From NCBI GenBank assembly GCA_945860785.1, contig CAMATD010000032.1, positions 1-32,703 of the forward strand: a stretch of DNA of 32,703 bases, read 5' to 3'. A program made the translations under genes and the position numbers. The notes under the pieces were generated by a model, which saw only the letters and a list, made by a program, of their open reading frames with translations, searched no databases and was not told the origin of the DNA. Origin of the DNA: Variovorax sp. YR752 (lineage in GTDB: Bacteria > Pseudomonadota > Gammaproteobacteria > Burkholderiales > Burkholderiaceae_C). The number at the start of each line of letters is the position of its first letter. Positions within the stretch are counted from its first letter, which is position 1. This document shows, piece by piece, positions 11,263 through 20,569 of the stretch.

Positions 11263-11781
11263 TTAACGACTTGGTAGCAACTCGATGCCCGTCTTGCGGA
11301 TCGCGATGTGCACGGCCTGCTCGCTCGGCGAGAACTGCCACACCTTGTACAGATTGGTTTGCTTCGGTTCCTTCAGCGGCAGCACGATCCGCCAGCGTGC
11401 GGCCTCGAGCTTGCGATAGCCCGCGATGATGCCGATGGAACGCGAATCGAGTCCTGCTTCGCGCTTGAAGACACGCTCTTCGCCGCTGCGCATGATGGCC
11501 TAGTCCGCGTTCACGAGCTCCGTGGAAAGCGTTTCGCGGTCGCGGTCCTGTAGTGCAAAGTAGTCTGCCGCTTCGAAGTTGCCGGAAGATTTCAGTTCGA
11601 AGACCTTGACGAGAATCGGCGCCGCCTGGCCGCGTCCGTCGGGATTGACGCCGTCGTCGATCCTGACGGTGACGGCGTACGGCGTGGGCAGTGACTTTGC
11701 AGTCGACGCGCATCCACTGATGAGGCCCGCAAACAACGGTGTGGTTGCAAGTGCGCCGTGAAGCAAGGTTCGTCGATGCAT
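11263..11781 (-). CDS. tssJ: T6SS lipoprotein TssJ, interrupted by in-frame TAG at 11500-11502
   Basis: MHRRTLLHGALATTPLFAGLISGCAS (lipobox) ...YAVTVRIDDGVNPDGRGQAAPILVKVFELKSSGNFEAADYFALQDRDRETLSTELVNAD*AIMRSGEERVFKREAGLDSRSIGIIAGYRKLEAARWRIVLPL. Both pieces are in the same frame. Confidence 0.88.
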
Positions 11782-11911
11782 GAGATCTCCCTCAGAGGTT
11801 CGCAGCCTATATTATCGAAGTCATGCGCACAAACAACGTCGCATTGCGTGCCTGTCGCATCACAACGGCACACTATCTCAAGCATTGCCTTTCGCGAGGT
11901 AGGAGAGAAGA
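11782..11911. promoter_or_regulatory. Divergent intergenic region between tssJ (-) and the tssQ-like lipoprotein (+); likely bidirectional promoter
   Basis: About 130 nt between divergently oriented T6SS gene starts, locally AT-richer (tatattatc); aggagag upstream of the plus-strand ATG. No promoter elements confidently assigned. Confidence 0.4.
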
Positions 11912-12316
11912 TTGAAGTCATGTCTGCCTGCACTGGCGTTCGCGCTTGTTCTGATCACGGGGTGTACGACCACGCCTCCGCCCGAGCCGCCACAATCCGA
12001 ACGGCTGAGCCAGCAAGTGGCGCGCACGACGCTCGAACGCGCGCAACAGGCCTATGACGACGGCGACTACACCAAGGCCATCAACACGCTCAAGAGCGGC
12101 GGCGTGTCGGTGTTCGAAGGCGCCGAGCCCGCCACGCGACTCGATGCGATGAAGCTCGAGGCGTTCAGCTACTGCGTGGCCAATCAGATCGCCGAATGCC
12201 GCACGCAGTTCCGCAAGGTCCTCGATGCACTCCCGACCTTCGACCTGAGCGTTGCCGAACGCAAGCATCCGGTGTGGGGCCCCGCCTTCGAGGCCGCCAA
12301 GCGACTGAAGCGTTGA
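11912..12316 (+). CDS. tssQ: TssQ-like T6SS-associated lipoprotein
   Basis: MKSCLPALAFALVLITGCTTTPPPEPPQSERLSQQVARTTLERAQQAYDDGDYTKAINTLKSGG...: lipobox LITGC, TPR-like helical body, position beside tagH in a T6SS locus. Confidence 0.7.
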   Translation: MKSCLPALAFALVLITGCTTTPPPEPPQSERLSQQVARTTLERAQQAYDDGDYTKAINTLKSGGVSVFEGAEPATRLDAMKLEAFSYCVANQIAECRTQFRKVLDALPTFDLSVAERKHPVWGPAFEAAKRLKR

Positions 12317-12361
12317 CCATTGCGGTCGGCGACCGAGGCTCGACATGAACACGGAGATGCC

Positions 12362-14356
12362 ATGCGTTGGACGGTGATCGAACATGCCGGCGCGCCGGTG
12401 ACATCGGGGCCCTCGGCGCTGCTCGCGGCGCCCGGTGGAACGATCGGACGCAGCCCCGACAACCACCTCGTGCTGCCCGACGAACAGCGACAGATCTCGC
12501 GCCTGCAAGCCACCGTGCGCTTCGACGACGACGGGGTCGCGGTGCTTCGCAACATGAGCGCCGTGCTGCCGATCAGCGTCAATGGACAGGCGTTGCGGCA
12601 TGAGCAGGAAGCGCGCGTTGCCGATGGTGATCGCGTCGCCATCGGGAGCTATGTGCTGGAGGCTGCGAGCGCGCATCGTGCGGCGAGCGTGGCTGCAGCG
12701 CCGGCGCCTTCGCTGCCGCCGCTACCACCACCTCCTCCTCCGGTTCCGATGGATGTGCAGCCGTCGCCGTTTCGGCCGCTCGAACCATCGGCGAACCCGA
12801 TGGCCGCCCATCCGATGGGCGCGCTTCTCCCGGCTTCGCCGGCCTCCGATGTCTTCTCGGATCTGTTCGGCGAAGGTGCTCTGCCCATCGGAGATGCACA
12901 GCCCGTCACGGTGGCGATGCCGACGCCCGCGCCGGTGTTTGCGCCGGTGCCGCCCCCAGCGCCGGTCGCTGCGCCTGCACCAGCGCCAGCGCCACGAGAA
13001 CAGTTCGCCGCTCCGTTCGCCACCGCGCCCGTGCTGCCACCAATGCCCGCGAAGACAGCCCCTTCGAGCGCGCCGCAAATACCTTCCGCGGCCGACTGGG
13101 ACGCCATCCTCGCCAACGCACCGCGCCGTGTCGACAGCACGCCCGCGCCGATGCCCGACCCGATGGCGCACGAGCCTTTCGAACTGCCCTCGCAGGCGCG
13201 CAGGAACCCCGTCGATCCACTCGCCGAGCTGAACCCCGACAAGACGGCGAGCGACATGTCCGACATGGCGCTCAAGCGCGGCATGGACCCGCTGTCGTTC
13301 TTCGCCGACGACAACAACGCGCATTCGCCGCTCTCCGATCCGCGCCCCACCGCGCTGACCCATGAAGACCCGCTCAGCGACATGCACCCGGCCCTCGACC
13401 TGCTGGCCAAGCCAGCGGCTGTGCAGGGGTACAGCCATTCGAACCATGCACGGGAGGTGGCCGCGCAGTTCCGGCCGCCGAATCCGGTGGCATGCAATCC
13501 GCCTGTTGCGCAGCCGGTGAAGGCAGAGGCACCTCGGCCGCCTGCTCCGCCACCACCACCGCCTCCCCCGGCCCCTGCGCCAGTCGAGGCGCAAAGCCCT
13601 CCCACGCCACCACAGGCGGCCATCGAGCCGCCTGTGGAAGCAGCGCCTCCTCCCCCCGCCGAACCGCCGGTCGAACCGGAACCGGAACCGAAACCCGTTG
13701 CCGTTCAACCGGTGGCCGCGCCCTCCATACCTGCAGCGCCCTCCTCCTCTTCCTCGGACGAACTCTTCAAGGCTTTCCTCGAAGGCGCAGGCGTGCCCGA
13801 CGTTGCCGGCCACCAGCCGCTGGACGCTGAGGCCATGCGGCGCCTCGGCCGGCTCATGCGCGCGTTCACCGACGGCACCATCGAGCTGCTGTCGTCGCGC
13901 GCGATGCTCAAGCGCGAAGTGCGCGCAGAGATCACGATGATCGTCGACGAAGAAAACAACCCGTTCAAGATTCTCCCCAACGGCCGCGCCGTGCTCATGC
14001 AGATGTTCGGCGCGCGCATGCCCGGCTTCCTGGCACCCGAAGCCGCCGTCCACGATGCGCTCGGCGATCTGCAGTCGCACCAGCTCGGCATGGTGGCCGG
14101 CATGCGGGCCGCGCTGCTCACACTGCTCAAGCGCTTCGACCCCGCGACAATGAACAGCACCACGCCGCACGACGGCAGCCTCGGCGAGAAGCTGCTGCCC
14201 GGCGGCCGCGAGGCGCGCCTGTGGCGCCAGCTGCAGCAGCTGCATGCGGAGACGACGGAGGCCGTCGAAGACGATTTCCAGGCCGTTTTCGGCCGGGCCT
14301 TCCAGCAGGCCTACGACAAGGAGATGGAACGTTTGAAGGAGGCGCGCCGTGCTTGA
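12362..14356 (+). CDS. tagH: T6SS FHA-domain protein TagH/Fha with long Pro/Ala-rich linker
   Basis: N-terminal FHA: GGTIGRSPDNHLVLPDEQRQISRLQATVRFDDDGVAVLRNMS...; proline-rich middle; C-terminal AFLEGAGVPDVAGHQPLDAEAMRRLGRLMRAFTDGTIELLSSRAMLKREVRAEITMI typical of the TagH C-terminal domain. Confidence 0.93.
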   Translation: MRWTVIEHAGAPVTSGPSALLAAPGGTIGRSPDNHLVLPDEQRQISRLQATVRFDDDGVAVLRNMSAVLPISVNGQALRHEQEARVADGDRVAIGSYVLEAASAHRAASVAAAPAPSLPPLPPPPPPVPMDVQPSPFRPLEPSANPMAAHPMGALLPASPASDVFSDLFGEGALPIGDAQPVTVAMPTPAPVFAPVPPPAPVAAPAPAPAPREQFAAPFATAPVLPPMPAKTAPSSAPQIPSAADWDAILANAPRRVDSTPAPMPDPMAHEPFELPSQARRNPVDPLAELNPDKTASDMSDMALKRGMDPLSFFADDNNAHSPLSDPRPTALTHEDPLSDMHPALDLLAKPAAVQGYSHSNHAREVAAQFRPPNPVACNPPVAQPVKAEAPRPPAPPPPPPPPAPAPVEAQSPPTPPQAAIEPPVEAAPPPPAEPPVEPEPEPKPVAVQPVAAPSIPAAPSSSSSDELFKAFLEGAGVPDVAGHQPLDAEAMRRLGRLMRAFTDGTIELLSSRAMLKREVRAEITMIVDEENNPFKILPNGRAVLMQMFGARMPGFLAPEAAVHDALGDLQSHQLGMVAGMRAALLTLLKRFDPATMNSTTPHDGSLGEKLLPGGREARLWRQLQQLHAETTEAVEDDFQAVFGRAFQQAYDKEMERLKEARRA

Positions 14357-15160
14357 GACCACCCGCGCTTTCGCGGTTCCCATTTCCACCTCGCAGTTCT
14401 CCTGCGTGGGCGAGCGCTCCGGCAACCAGGACGCCTCGGCTATCACCTCGACGAGTACAACGCCTGCTTCGTCGTCAGCGACGGCGTGGGCGGCAACGCG
14501 GGCGGCGAGCTGGCCGCGCGCATCGCGGTCGACACGGCGCTCAACACCTTCGTCGCCAACCCCTCGGTCGCGGCCGAGGACATCCAATACGCCGTGAAGG
14601 CGGCCAACGACGCCATCCTCGCCAGGCAGCGCGAGCTCGCCGACCAGAGCAGGATGAGCGCGACCATCGTCTCGCTGTTCGTGGACCGCACCAGCGGCCA
14701 GGCCTGCTGGGCCCATGTGGGCGACAGCCGTCTCTACTGGTTCCGCCGCGGTGCGCTGATGCAGCGCACCGAAGACCACAGCCTGTCGGAACGCTCCGGC
14801 GAAGCCGCGACGGGCAATGGCGCCAACGGCGGCGAACGCCTGGTCAAGACCAACCTGCTGTACCGCGCGCTCGGCGCGCGTGCGACGGCGGAGGCCACGG
14901 TATCGACGCCGCAGCGGCTGGCCGATGGCGATGCCTTCCTGCTGTGCACCGACGGCCTGTGGCAGCTCATTTCACAGCAGGTGATGGAGCGCTCGCTGCA
15001 GCTGGCCGACAGCGCCGAGGAATGGCTCGCGCTGCTGCGCCGCGCGGCCGAAGCCAAGGCCGACGAGTCGCAGGACAACTACTCGGCGCTGGCGGTCTGG
15101 GTGGGGTTTCCGCAGCAGGTGACGCTGGCGGGGACGGCGCAGCCTGCGGCGCGTTCGTAG
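14349..15160 (+). CDS. pppA: PP2C-family Ser/Thr phosphatase PppA (apparent frameshift near 14437-14440)
   Basis: Frame 1: MLETTRAFAVPISTSQFSCVGERSGNQDAS; next frame: YHLDEYNACFVVSDGVGGNAGGELAARIAVD...ATIVSLFVDRTSGQACWAHVGDSRLYWFRRG...LCTDGLWQLIS...DNYSALAVWV. Confidence 0.92.
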
Positions 15161-15184
15161 CCAGCGATACCGGAGCGCGCTCGA

Positions 15185-15568
15185 CTATGGCACGAAGTTC
15201 AGGTTCTTGAGCTGACCCGGGACGATCTGGATGCCCCAGGCATTGCCCCCGTTCTGTTGCGTCATGCTCGTGAGCCGGACCCCTGGCGAACCCTTGATCA
15301 GGAAGTTGTTGGAGCCCGTGGTCTTCTTCGAATAGCTCATGACCAGGGACTTGCGCACACCCAGGCCGATGCCCGCGTTGTCCCCGAAGGTCAGCGGTAT
15401 CTTGGTCTTCTTGTTGTGCGCGCACATGCACATGAAATAGATGTTGGTGACGTTGGGCACGGCTGTGAAGCCCAGCGCGAAATCCGGATGCGGAAATGGA
15501 ATCGCAGGCGTCTTGCAGACGTCCGGGATTGCGAAGTCGAGACTTGGCCCCTGGCAAGCACAGTGCAT
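15185..15568 (-). CDS. DUF4150 PAAR-like spike-tip protein, unusually Cys-rich
   Basis: MHCACQGPSLDFAIPDVCKTPAIPFPHPDFALGFTAVPNVTNIYFMCMCAHNKKTKIPLTFGDNAGIGLGV...GSNNFLIKGSPGVRLTSMTQQNGGNAWGIQIVPGQLKNLNFVP. Strong SD aaggaggt before ATG at 15566-15568. Confidence 0.85.
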   Translation of the reverse strand: MHCACQGPSLDFAIPDVCKTPAIPFPHPDFALGFTAVPNVTNIYFMCMCAHNKKTKIPLTFGDNAGIGLGVRKSLVMSYSKKTTGSNNFLIKGSPGVRLTSMTQQNGGNAWGIQIVPGQLKNLNFVP

Positions 15569-15602
15569 TCGATACCTCCTTCGTTCAAAAAAAAGCAAGC
15601 GG

Positions 15603-16313
15603 TCATCCCATGTGGATCTGCTTGGCGTCCGCCTTGATCAGATTCCTGGCCGTGACCACTGTGTTTCTTCCGTGCAGGCGGGCCATTTCGCTCGCCTTGT
15701 AGTCGATCTGGCCCGCCTCCACCTAGTCCAGGCCTTCCGTCATCCGAAAGGCCGATTTGCTCAGATGGCCCAGCCGGTCCACGATGGCCTCGTAGACGCG
15801 GCCGATGATGCGGATGTTCACCACCGTCGCACGCGCCTCCTCGCCCTGGTAGCTCATGCGGCCAATCTGGCAGTCGGCGGCCTGTGCGCCGATGCGCAGA
15901 TGCGCGGTCTGCATGTCGAGGCCCTCCCGCCCTTCGAGATGGAGCTGCGTGGCGCCTTTCACGCGGACGGCGCCGCGCTCGGACGCCAGCGTCAGGTCCC
16001 CCGTCACGTCGATGCGTGCCGTGCTCGCATCAGCCTGCTCGGCGACCGCCGTCAGGTAGAGGCGTTGGTCATCCGGACCAGTGACGAGCACCGTGTCGCC
16101 GAGTTCGGGCCGCAGCAGGCAACTGACTGCCCGCTGGCAGCGCAGAACGCGCCCTTCACTGGCCACACTGTGAATGCCGCCGGGCAGGATGGCCGTGACG
16201 ATCCCCAAGGCATTCACGACGCCACCTGCGCCGCCGGGCCGCGCCGCGGCGATCGTCTCGCGATGCATACCCGCTCGCGACGGGGTATCCGCTGAAGAAG
16301 ACTCGATGTTCAT
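15603..16313 (-). CDS. DUF3540 domain T6SS-associated protein, interrupted by in-frame TAG at 15723-15725
   Basis: MNIESSSADTPSRAGMHRETI...VVNALGIVTAILPGGIHSVASEGRVLRCQRAVSCLLRPELGDTVLVTG...SKSAFRMTEGLD*VEAGQIDYKASEMARLHGRNTVVTARNLIKADAKQIHMG*. Both pieces are in the same frame. Confidence 0.82.
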
Positions 16314-16338
16314 GCTGGATTCCTGGCTGAATGAGGCC

Positions 16339-17448
16339 TCATTCGGAACGGCCGGGTGTTGGGGATGTTGTGGAAGAGGAAGACGGATCCCGGTGCTTCG
16401 GGCGCCGCGCCGAGAACTCCTCGGCATCGAACATGGGCGCGTCCTTGAGAAGCAGCCCGCCACGATCGGAGAAGCGCGTGCCCTCCAGCATCGCACGGTG
16501 GACATTGGTTCGCATCAGCGTGGCGTCACGAAAGTCGGCATCCCGCAGATCGGCATAGGACAGGTCTGCGTGGCTCAGCTGCGCTGCGCTGAAGACGGCA
16601 CCAGTGCATTGCGCGCGATGAAAGACGCACTGCGCGAAGTTGGCGCCGGACAGGTCGGCACCGTTGAGCCGTGCGTCGGCCCAGACACTCTGGAAGAAGT
16701 TGCCGCCGTTCAGGCCCACGCCGTCCAGCTTCGTCTCCACGAACACGCACTGCGGCGCGACCACTCGCCGCAACGAGCCGCCCTCGACCCTGGCGCCCTT
16801 GAAATTGCATTGATTCAAGGTCGCGCCCTCGAAGTCGCAGCCGGAGAGATTGGCATCGACAAACTGGCACAGGTCGAATTTCTGGTCCCGAAAGACCTGT
16901 CCCGAAAGATCCGATTCGACAAACATCGTGCGCGAGAAATGACAGCGCGAGAAGACCGCGCTGCGCAGATCGGCTTGGTAGAACGTCGTTTTCTCCAGCA
17001 CGCTGCCCGAGAAATCGGCCCGCTCGAGCCGCGTGTCGTAGAACACCATCATCTCCGACGTGAGCGTGCCGAACGATGCCCCGCTCGCATCGCAATCCAC
17101 GAAGCTCAGCATTCCCGCAACCGCACCGTCGAAGCGCGCCTCGGACAGCCGGACATCGTGGAACGCCGCCTGGTCCAGCCTGGCGCTGTCCATGCGCATG
17201 CCCGAAGCGTCGCCGCGGTGAAAGGTGCATTGGTCCGCATCGGCCTGCTCGAGAACGGCGCCCGTCAACCTGCAGTCGACGAACATGCTGCCGTTCACCT
17301 GCGCGCCGGACAGGTTGGCGCCCGAAAAGTCGGAGTCGAGGAAGATGCCGCCCGCGAGGTCCAGGCCACGCAGGTCCAGCCCCTGCAGATTCGCTTTGGA
17401 GATCTCCCGGCCTTCCTTGATCATCTTGCGCAACTGCCTGGGCGTCAT
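16339..17448 (-). CDS. Pentapeptide-repeat protein
   Basis: MTPRQLRKMIKEGREISKANLQGLDLRGLDLAGGIFLDSDFSGANLSGAQVNGSMF...ANLSGCDFEGATLNQCNFKGARVEGG...: continuous A(D/N)LXX-type repeats. Start overlaps the upstream gene stop. Confidence 0.92.
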   Translation of the reverse strand: MTPRQLRKMIKEGREISKANLQGLDLRGLDLAGGIFLDSDFSGANLSGAQVNGSMFVDCRLTGAVLEQADADQCTFHRGDASGMRMDSARLDQAAFHDVRLSEARFDGAVAGMLSFVDCDASGASFGTLTSEMMVFYDTRLERADFSGSVLEKTTFYQADLRSAVFSRCHFSRTMFVESDLSGQVFRDQKFDLCQFVDANLSGCDFEGATLNQCNFKGARVEGGSLRRVVAPQCVFVETKLDGVGLNGGNFFQSVWADARLNGADLSGANFAQCVFHRAQCTGAVFSAAQLSHADLSYADLRDADFRDATLMRTNVHRAMLEGTRFSDRGGLLLKDAPMFDAEEFSARRPKHRDPSSSSTTSPTPGRSE

Positions 17449-20107
17449 GAAGCCGCCTCTGGCGCCTTGCGGCGGGGCGTCGTGATCACCTGCTCCGTGT
17501 AAGCCTCGTCGAACCGCGTGGTGGCGTCGATGAGGCACTGCGAAAGATCGGCCTGGAATAGGTTGGCGCGGTGGAAATCGGCCGCCACGAGAATCGATTT
17601 TCGCAGATCGGCATCGATGAGGCTGGCATCCACCAGCGAGGCGCCTGTGAGATCGGTGCGCACGAAAGCCGCTCCGTCGGCATTGGCGCCGGCCAGCTTC
17701 GCGCCGCGCATCGAGGCATCCGAGAAGTCGGTGTTGTCCAGCCGGGCGTCGCGGAAGTCCGCGCCATCGAGCTCGATCTGCTGCAGGTTGCAATCGGTCA
17801 GCACGGCGCCCTGGAAATTGGCGCCGCACAAATGGCTTTCGTCCACGAAGCACGTGCTGTGCAGCCGGGCGTCGGAGAAATCGACCCGGTCGCTGCAGTC
17901 GGTCTCGGTCCAGTCGCAGGTGTCGAGTTCCGCGCCCTGGAATCGAAGATCCGACACCGTGCTCTCGATCCATGCCACCTTGTGCAGCACGGCATCCGTG
18001 AAGCGAAGGCCGCGCAGCACGCTGTCTTCGTCGAAATTCACCACAGACAGGCGAGCGCCCTTGAAATTGCATTCGGAGAGCGTCGCCTCGGTGAAATCGA
18101 TATCGTCCATCGCGACCGCCGAGAAATCGCAGCGCTCCGCGGTGAAGGACTCGACGAGGGTGTTCTCGAAGCGCGCGCCCGAAAAATCGGCATCGCTGCA
18201 TCTCACCAGGGCCAGGTTGGCCTGCGCGAAGTTCACTTCGCGCATCGACGTTCCATGCAGACTGGCGCGTGCCAGCACGGCGCCCTGCATGTCGCCGCCG
18301 TCCAGCACGCTGCCGGTGAAATCGGCGCACTCGAGCAGGGCCCGGTGCCAGCGCGCGTTGCGAAGGTCCATGTTCGACAGGTCTGCGCCAGTGAAGTCGA
18401 GGTCCGAGAGGTCTCGCGTCTGCGCGAGGATGCGTTCCACCCGGGCCCGGACCTCGGCCGCTTCTTCGGGCGCCATGCGGTCGGCGGCGTCCTGCGTGTG
18501 CGCGGTGCGGCGATAGTGGTCGAGAAGGGCGGCCTGGGCTTTCCCGACCAACTCGCGCATCTGCTGCATCTGCTGCGGGGAGGGCGAAAAGCCGGCCGCG
18601 GCCGGCCCGCTGGCCATGGCCTCGATCTTCGGCATGGCGTCGTCCTGGGGCGGGCCCTTCTGGCGCGCCTGCCCCACCTCCTCGAAGATCCTGGACGTAT
18701 CGAAACCCACCTTGCGCGATTGCTCCGCGTTGGCTCGCCCAGTCTCTCGGCGAGCGCGTTGCGCGCCTCGTCGGCCTTGCGGCGATGCACCTCGACGGTC
18801 TCCCTGGTCTTCTGGATGAAGGCCGGCAGCTCGCGTAGCGTCGGCGTCTTCCCGGCTGCGAACTCCGCAGCCGGATCCTCCGTCCAGGTCAGCCCTCTCG
18901 CCTCGAACGCCGCCCTCGTGCTGGCCATCTCCAGCTCCGCACGGGCCTTCATGTTGGTGCGCATCGGCGAATCCTCGAACGTCGCGTCGAGCTCTGGCCA
19001 AGGCGCGATGGCGGCCTCCGGCATCAGATGTTCGTCGAACAATGCGTAGAGCGCCCGGTCCTCCGACTCGCAGCGCAGCGACATCACCTCGCGATAGGCA
19101 TCCAGTTCCTTCGGCGGCGTGGCCCCGTCTTCGAGCGCGATCATCGCGTGCGTGATATCGGCGGCGTCGTCCTCCTTGACCGGAATGACCCCGTGGTAGA
19201 TCAATCCGATCCGCTCCAGGTGGGGAAAGAACCAGGCCGTGGTCAGGCGCATGGGCACGTCGTCCAGCGTCCCTACGGTGGAATCCACGCCGTTGACGGC
19301 CCCCCGCACCACGAAGGCGCGCGCACGCCACTGCGGCACGTTGCCGCGCAGGATCGCGTGCTCGGGATGCATGTTCCAGATCTCGCAATCCGCGCCAGCG
19401 ATCTCGCCATCGCCGGCTGCCAGCCATTGGTCTGCGGGCGCCGCGTTGAAGTAGCTCCATTCCATGTCCTTCGCGAACCCCGGGAACAGATGCTCCTGCC
19501 AGTGCTCGTCGTACTGACGGCCCAGCCGCTTCGCGCGTGAGGGCCGTGCGATGTCCACCAGCCCGAGTCCGGCGGGTTGCACGGCCTAGTCGGGTCGATG
19601 CAGCCGCGCGCCGGGGTGCTCGACGTTCGGCAGTCGATGCGCGCGCAGTCCGTTGACCACTTTCTCCCCATGTCCGATGCCGACGGGGTTCTCCTCGAAA
19701 CCCGGACCGCCGTAGGCATGGCGCCAATCGACGCGCAGCGACTCGAAGGACGCTGGCGCGGTTGCGCGGCCGTCGATCCAGAAGCGCTCGCCGAAGACCA
19801 GCAGGTCCTTCTGCCGGGTGCCGACCCGCACGCGCACCGCGCACTGGGTCTTGTCCTGCTGATGTCCGCTATAGGCCTGGCCACTGACCAGGAACTCGGG
19901 ACTGGCCTTGGGCATGGCCAGGTCGAACGGCGCCTCGCTGCCGAGCTCGTCGCCGAAGGTCTGCCAGCAATGCGGCTCGGGAATGAGCCTGGCATCGCTG
20001 CCCAGGCCGTCTGTCATGGCGATGACCGTCACCGCCAGCCAATGGCGCTGGTCGTTCGTGAACGGATGGGTCAGCATGCTCAGCCGCAGGGGTTTGATGA
20101 TTCTCAT
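17445..20107 (-). CDS. DUF2169 N-terminal domain fused to C-terminal pentapeptide repeats (in-frame TAG at about 19583-19585; apparent frameshift near 18732-18737)
   Basis: MRIIKPLRLSMLTHPFTNDQRHWLAVTVIAMTDG...ERFWIDGRATAPASFESLRVDWRHAYGGPGFEENPVG...LHRPD*AVQPAGLGLVDIARPSRAKRLGRQYDEHWQEHLFPGFAKDMEWSYFNAAPADQW...; then a frame change to ANAEQSRKVGFDTSRIF...DLDFTGADLSNMDLRNARWHRALLECADFTGSVL... Confidence 0.85.
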
Positions 20108-20538
20108 GTGTTCTGTACGAACGACACCTGGGTGCGCTCGCGATCGATGGCCACCAGCGGTGGATTGCCGTCCGAATAGAGGATCGGAAGCTTCTTCCCC
20201 GTCGTGAAGTTCGCGAGGAGTTCCTGATCGATGAAGGTCTTCAGGATCGTCTCGTGCATCGTGCCTGCGTCATCGCAAAAGCGCACCCGCAGCTCCGCGG
20301 CCGCCATGTTCGGCGATCCGTTGCGCCAGACGACCAGCCAGTTGTCCGGCCGCGCAAGCATCAGGATGTCGGCCTCGGCATGCTGCCCGATGCCCTTCAG
20401 CGCCTTCCAGCGCTTCTCTTCCAGCACATGATCCGACTGGGTCGACATGACACTGCGCACGAGGAAGAAGCTCGTGATCAAGACAAACACCACAGTGATG
20501 CTGGTCATGACGGCAGCAACGATTTCCTTCCAATCCAT
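20104..20538 (-). CDS. Small uncharacterised protein with one N-terminal TM segment
   Basis: MDWKEIVAAVMTSITVVFVLITSFFLVRSVMSTQSDHVLEEKRWKALKGIGQHAEADILMLARPDNWLVVWRNGSPNMAAAELRVRFCDD...; start 31 nt after the vgrG2 stop, ATG overlap with the DUF2169 gene. Confidence 0.75.
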   Translation of the reverse strand: MDWKEIVAAVMTSITVVFVLITSFFLVRSVMSTQSDHVLEEKRWKALKGIGQHAEADILMLARPDNWLVVWRNGSPNMAAAELRVRFCDDAGTMHETILKTFIDQELLANFTTGKKLPILYSDGNPPLVAIDRERTQVSFVQNT

Positions 20539-20569
20539 CCGAAGTCCTTTGTCCGCGCGAACCGACCAT

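Noticed and set aside
12700-13750. Pro-rich tract considered as a separate gene or disordered effector
   Set aside because: Continuous in frame with the FHA domain and TagH C-terminal domain; normal interdomain linker.
16339-18420. Regular periodic sequence considered as a CRISPR or DNA satellite array
   Set aside because: The 15-nt periodicity is coding: it translates to pentapeptide repeats, with no conserved DNA repeat and spacers.
11500-19585. UAG recoding (pyrrolysine-like or suppressor tRNA) to explain the three in-frame TAGs
   Set aside because: Other genes in the window use TAG as a normal end (for example ppkA at 1978-1980), a TGA case shows the same CCWGG pattern, and frameshifts of similar density occur nearby. 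Error or mutation at CCWGG is simpler.
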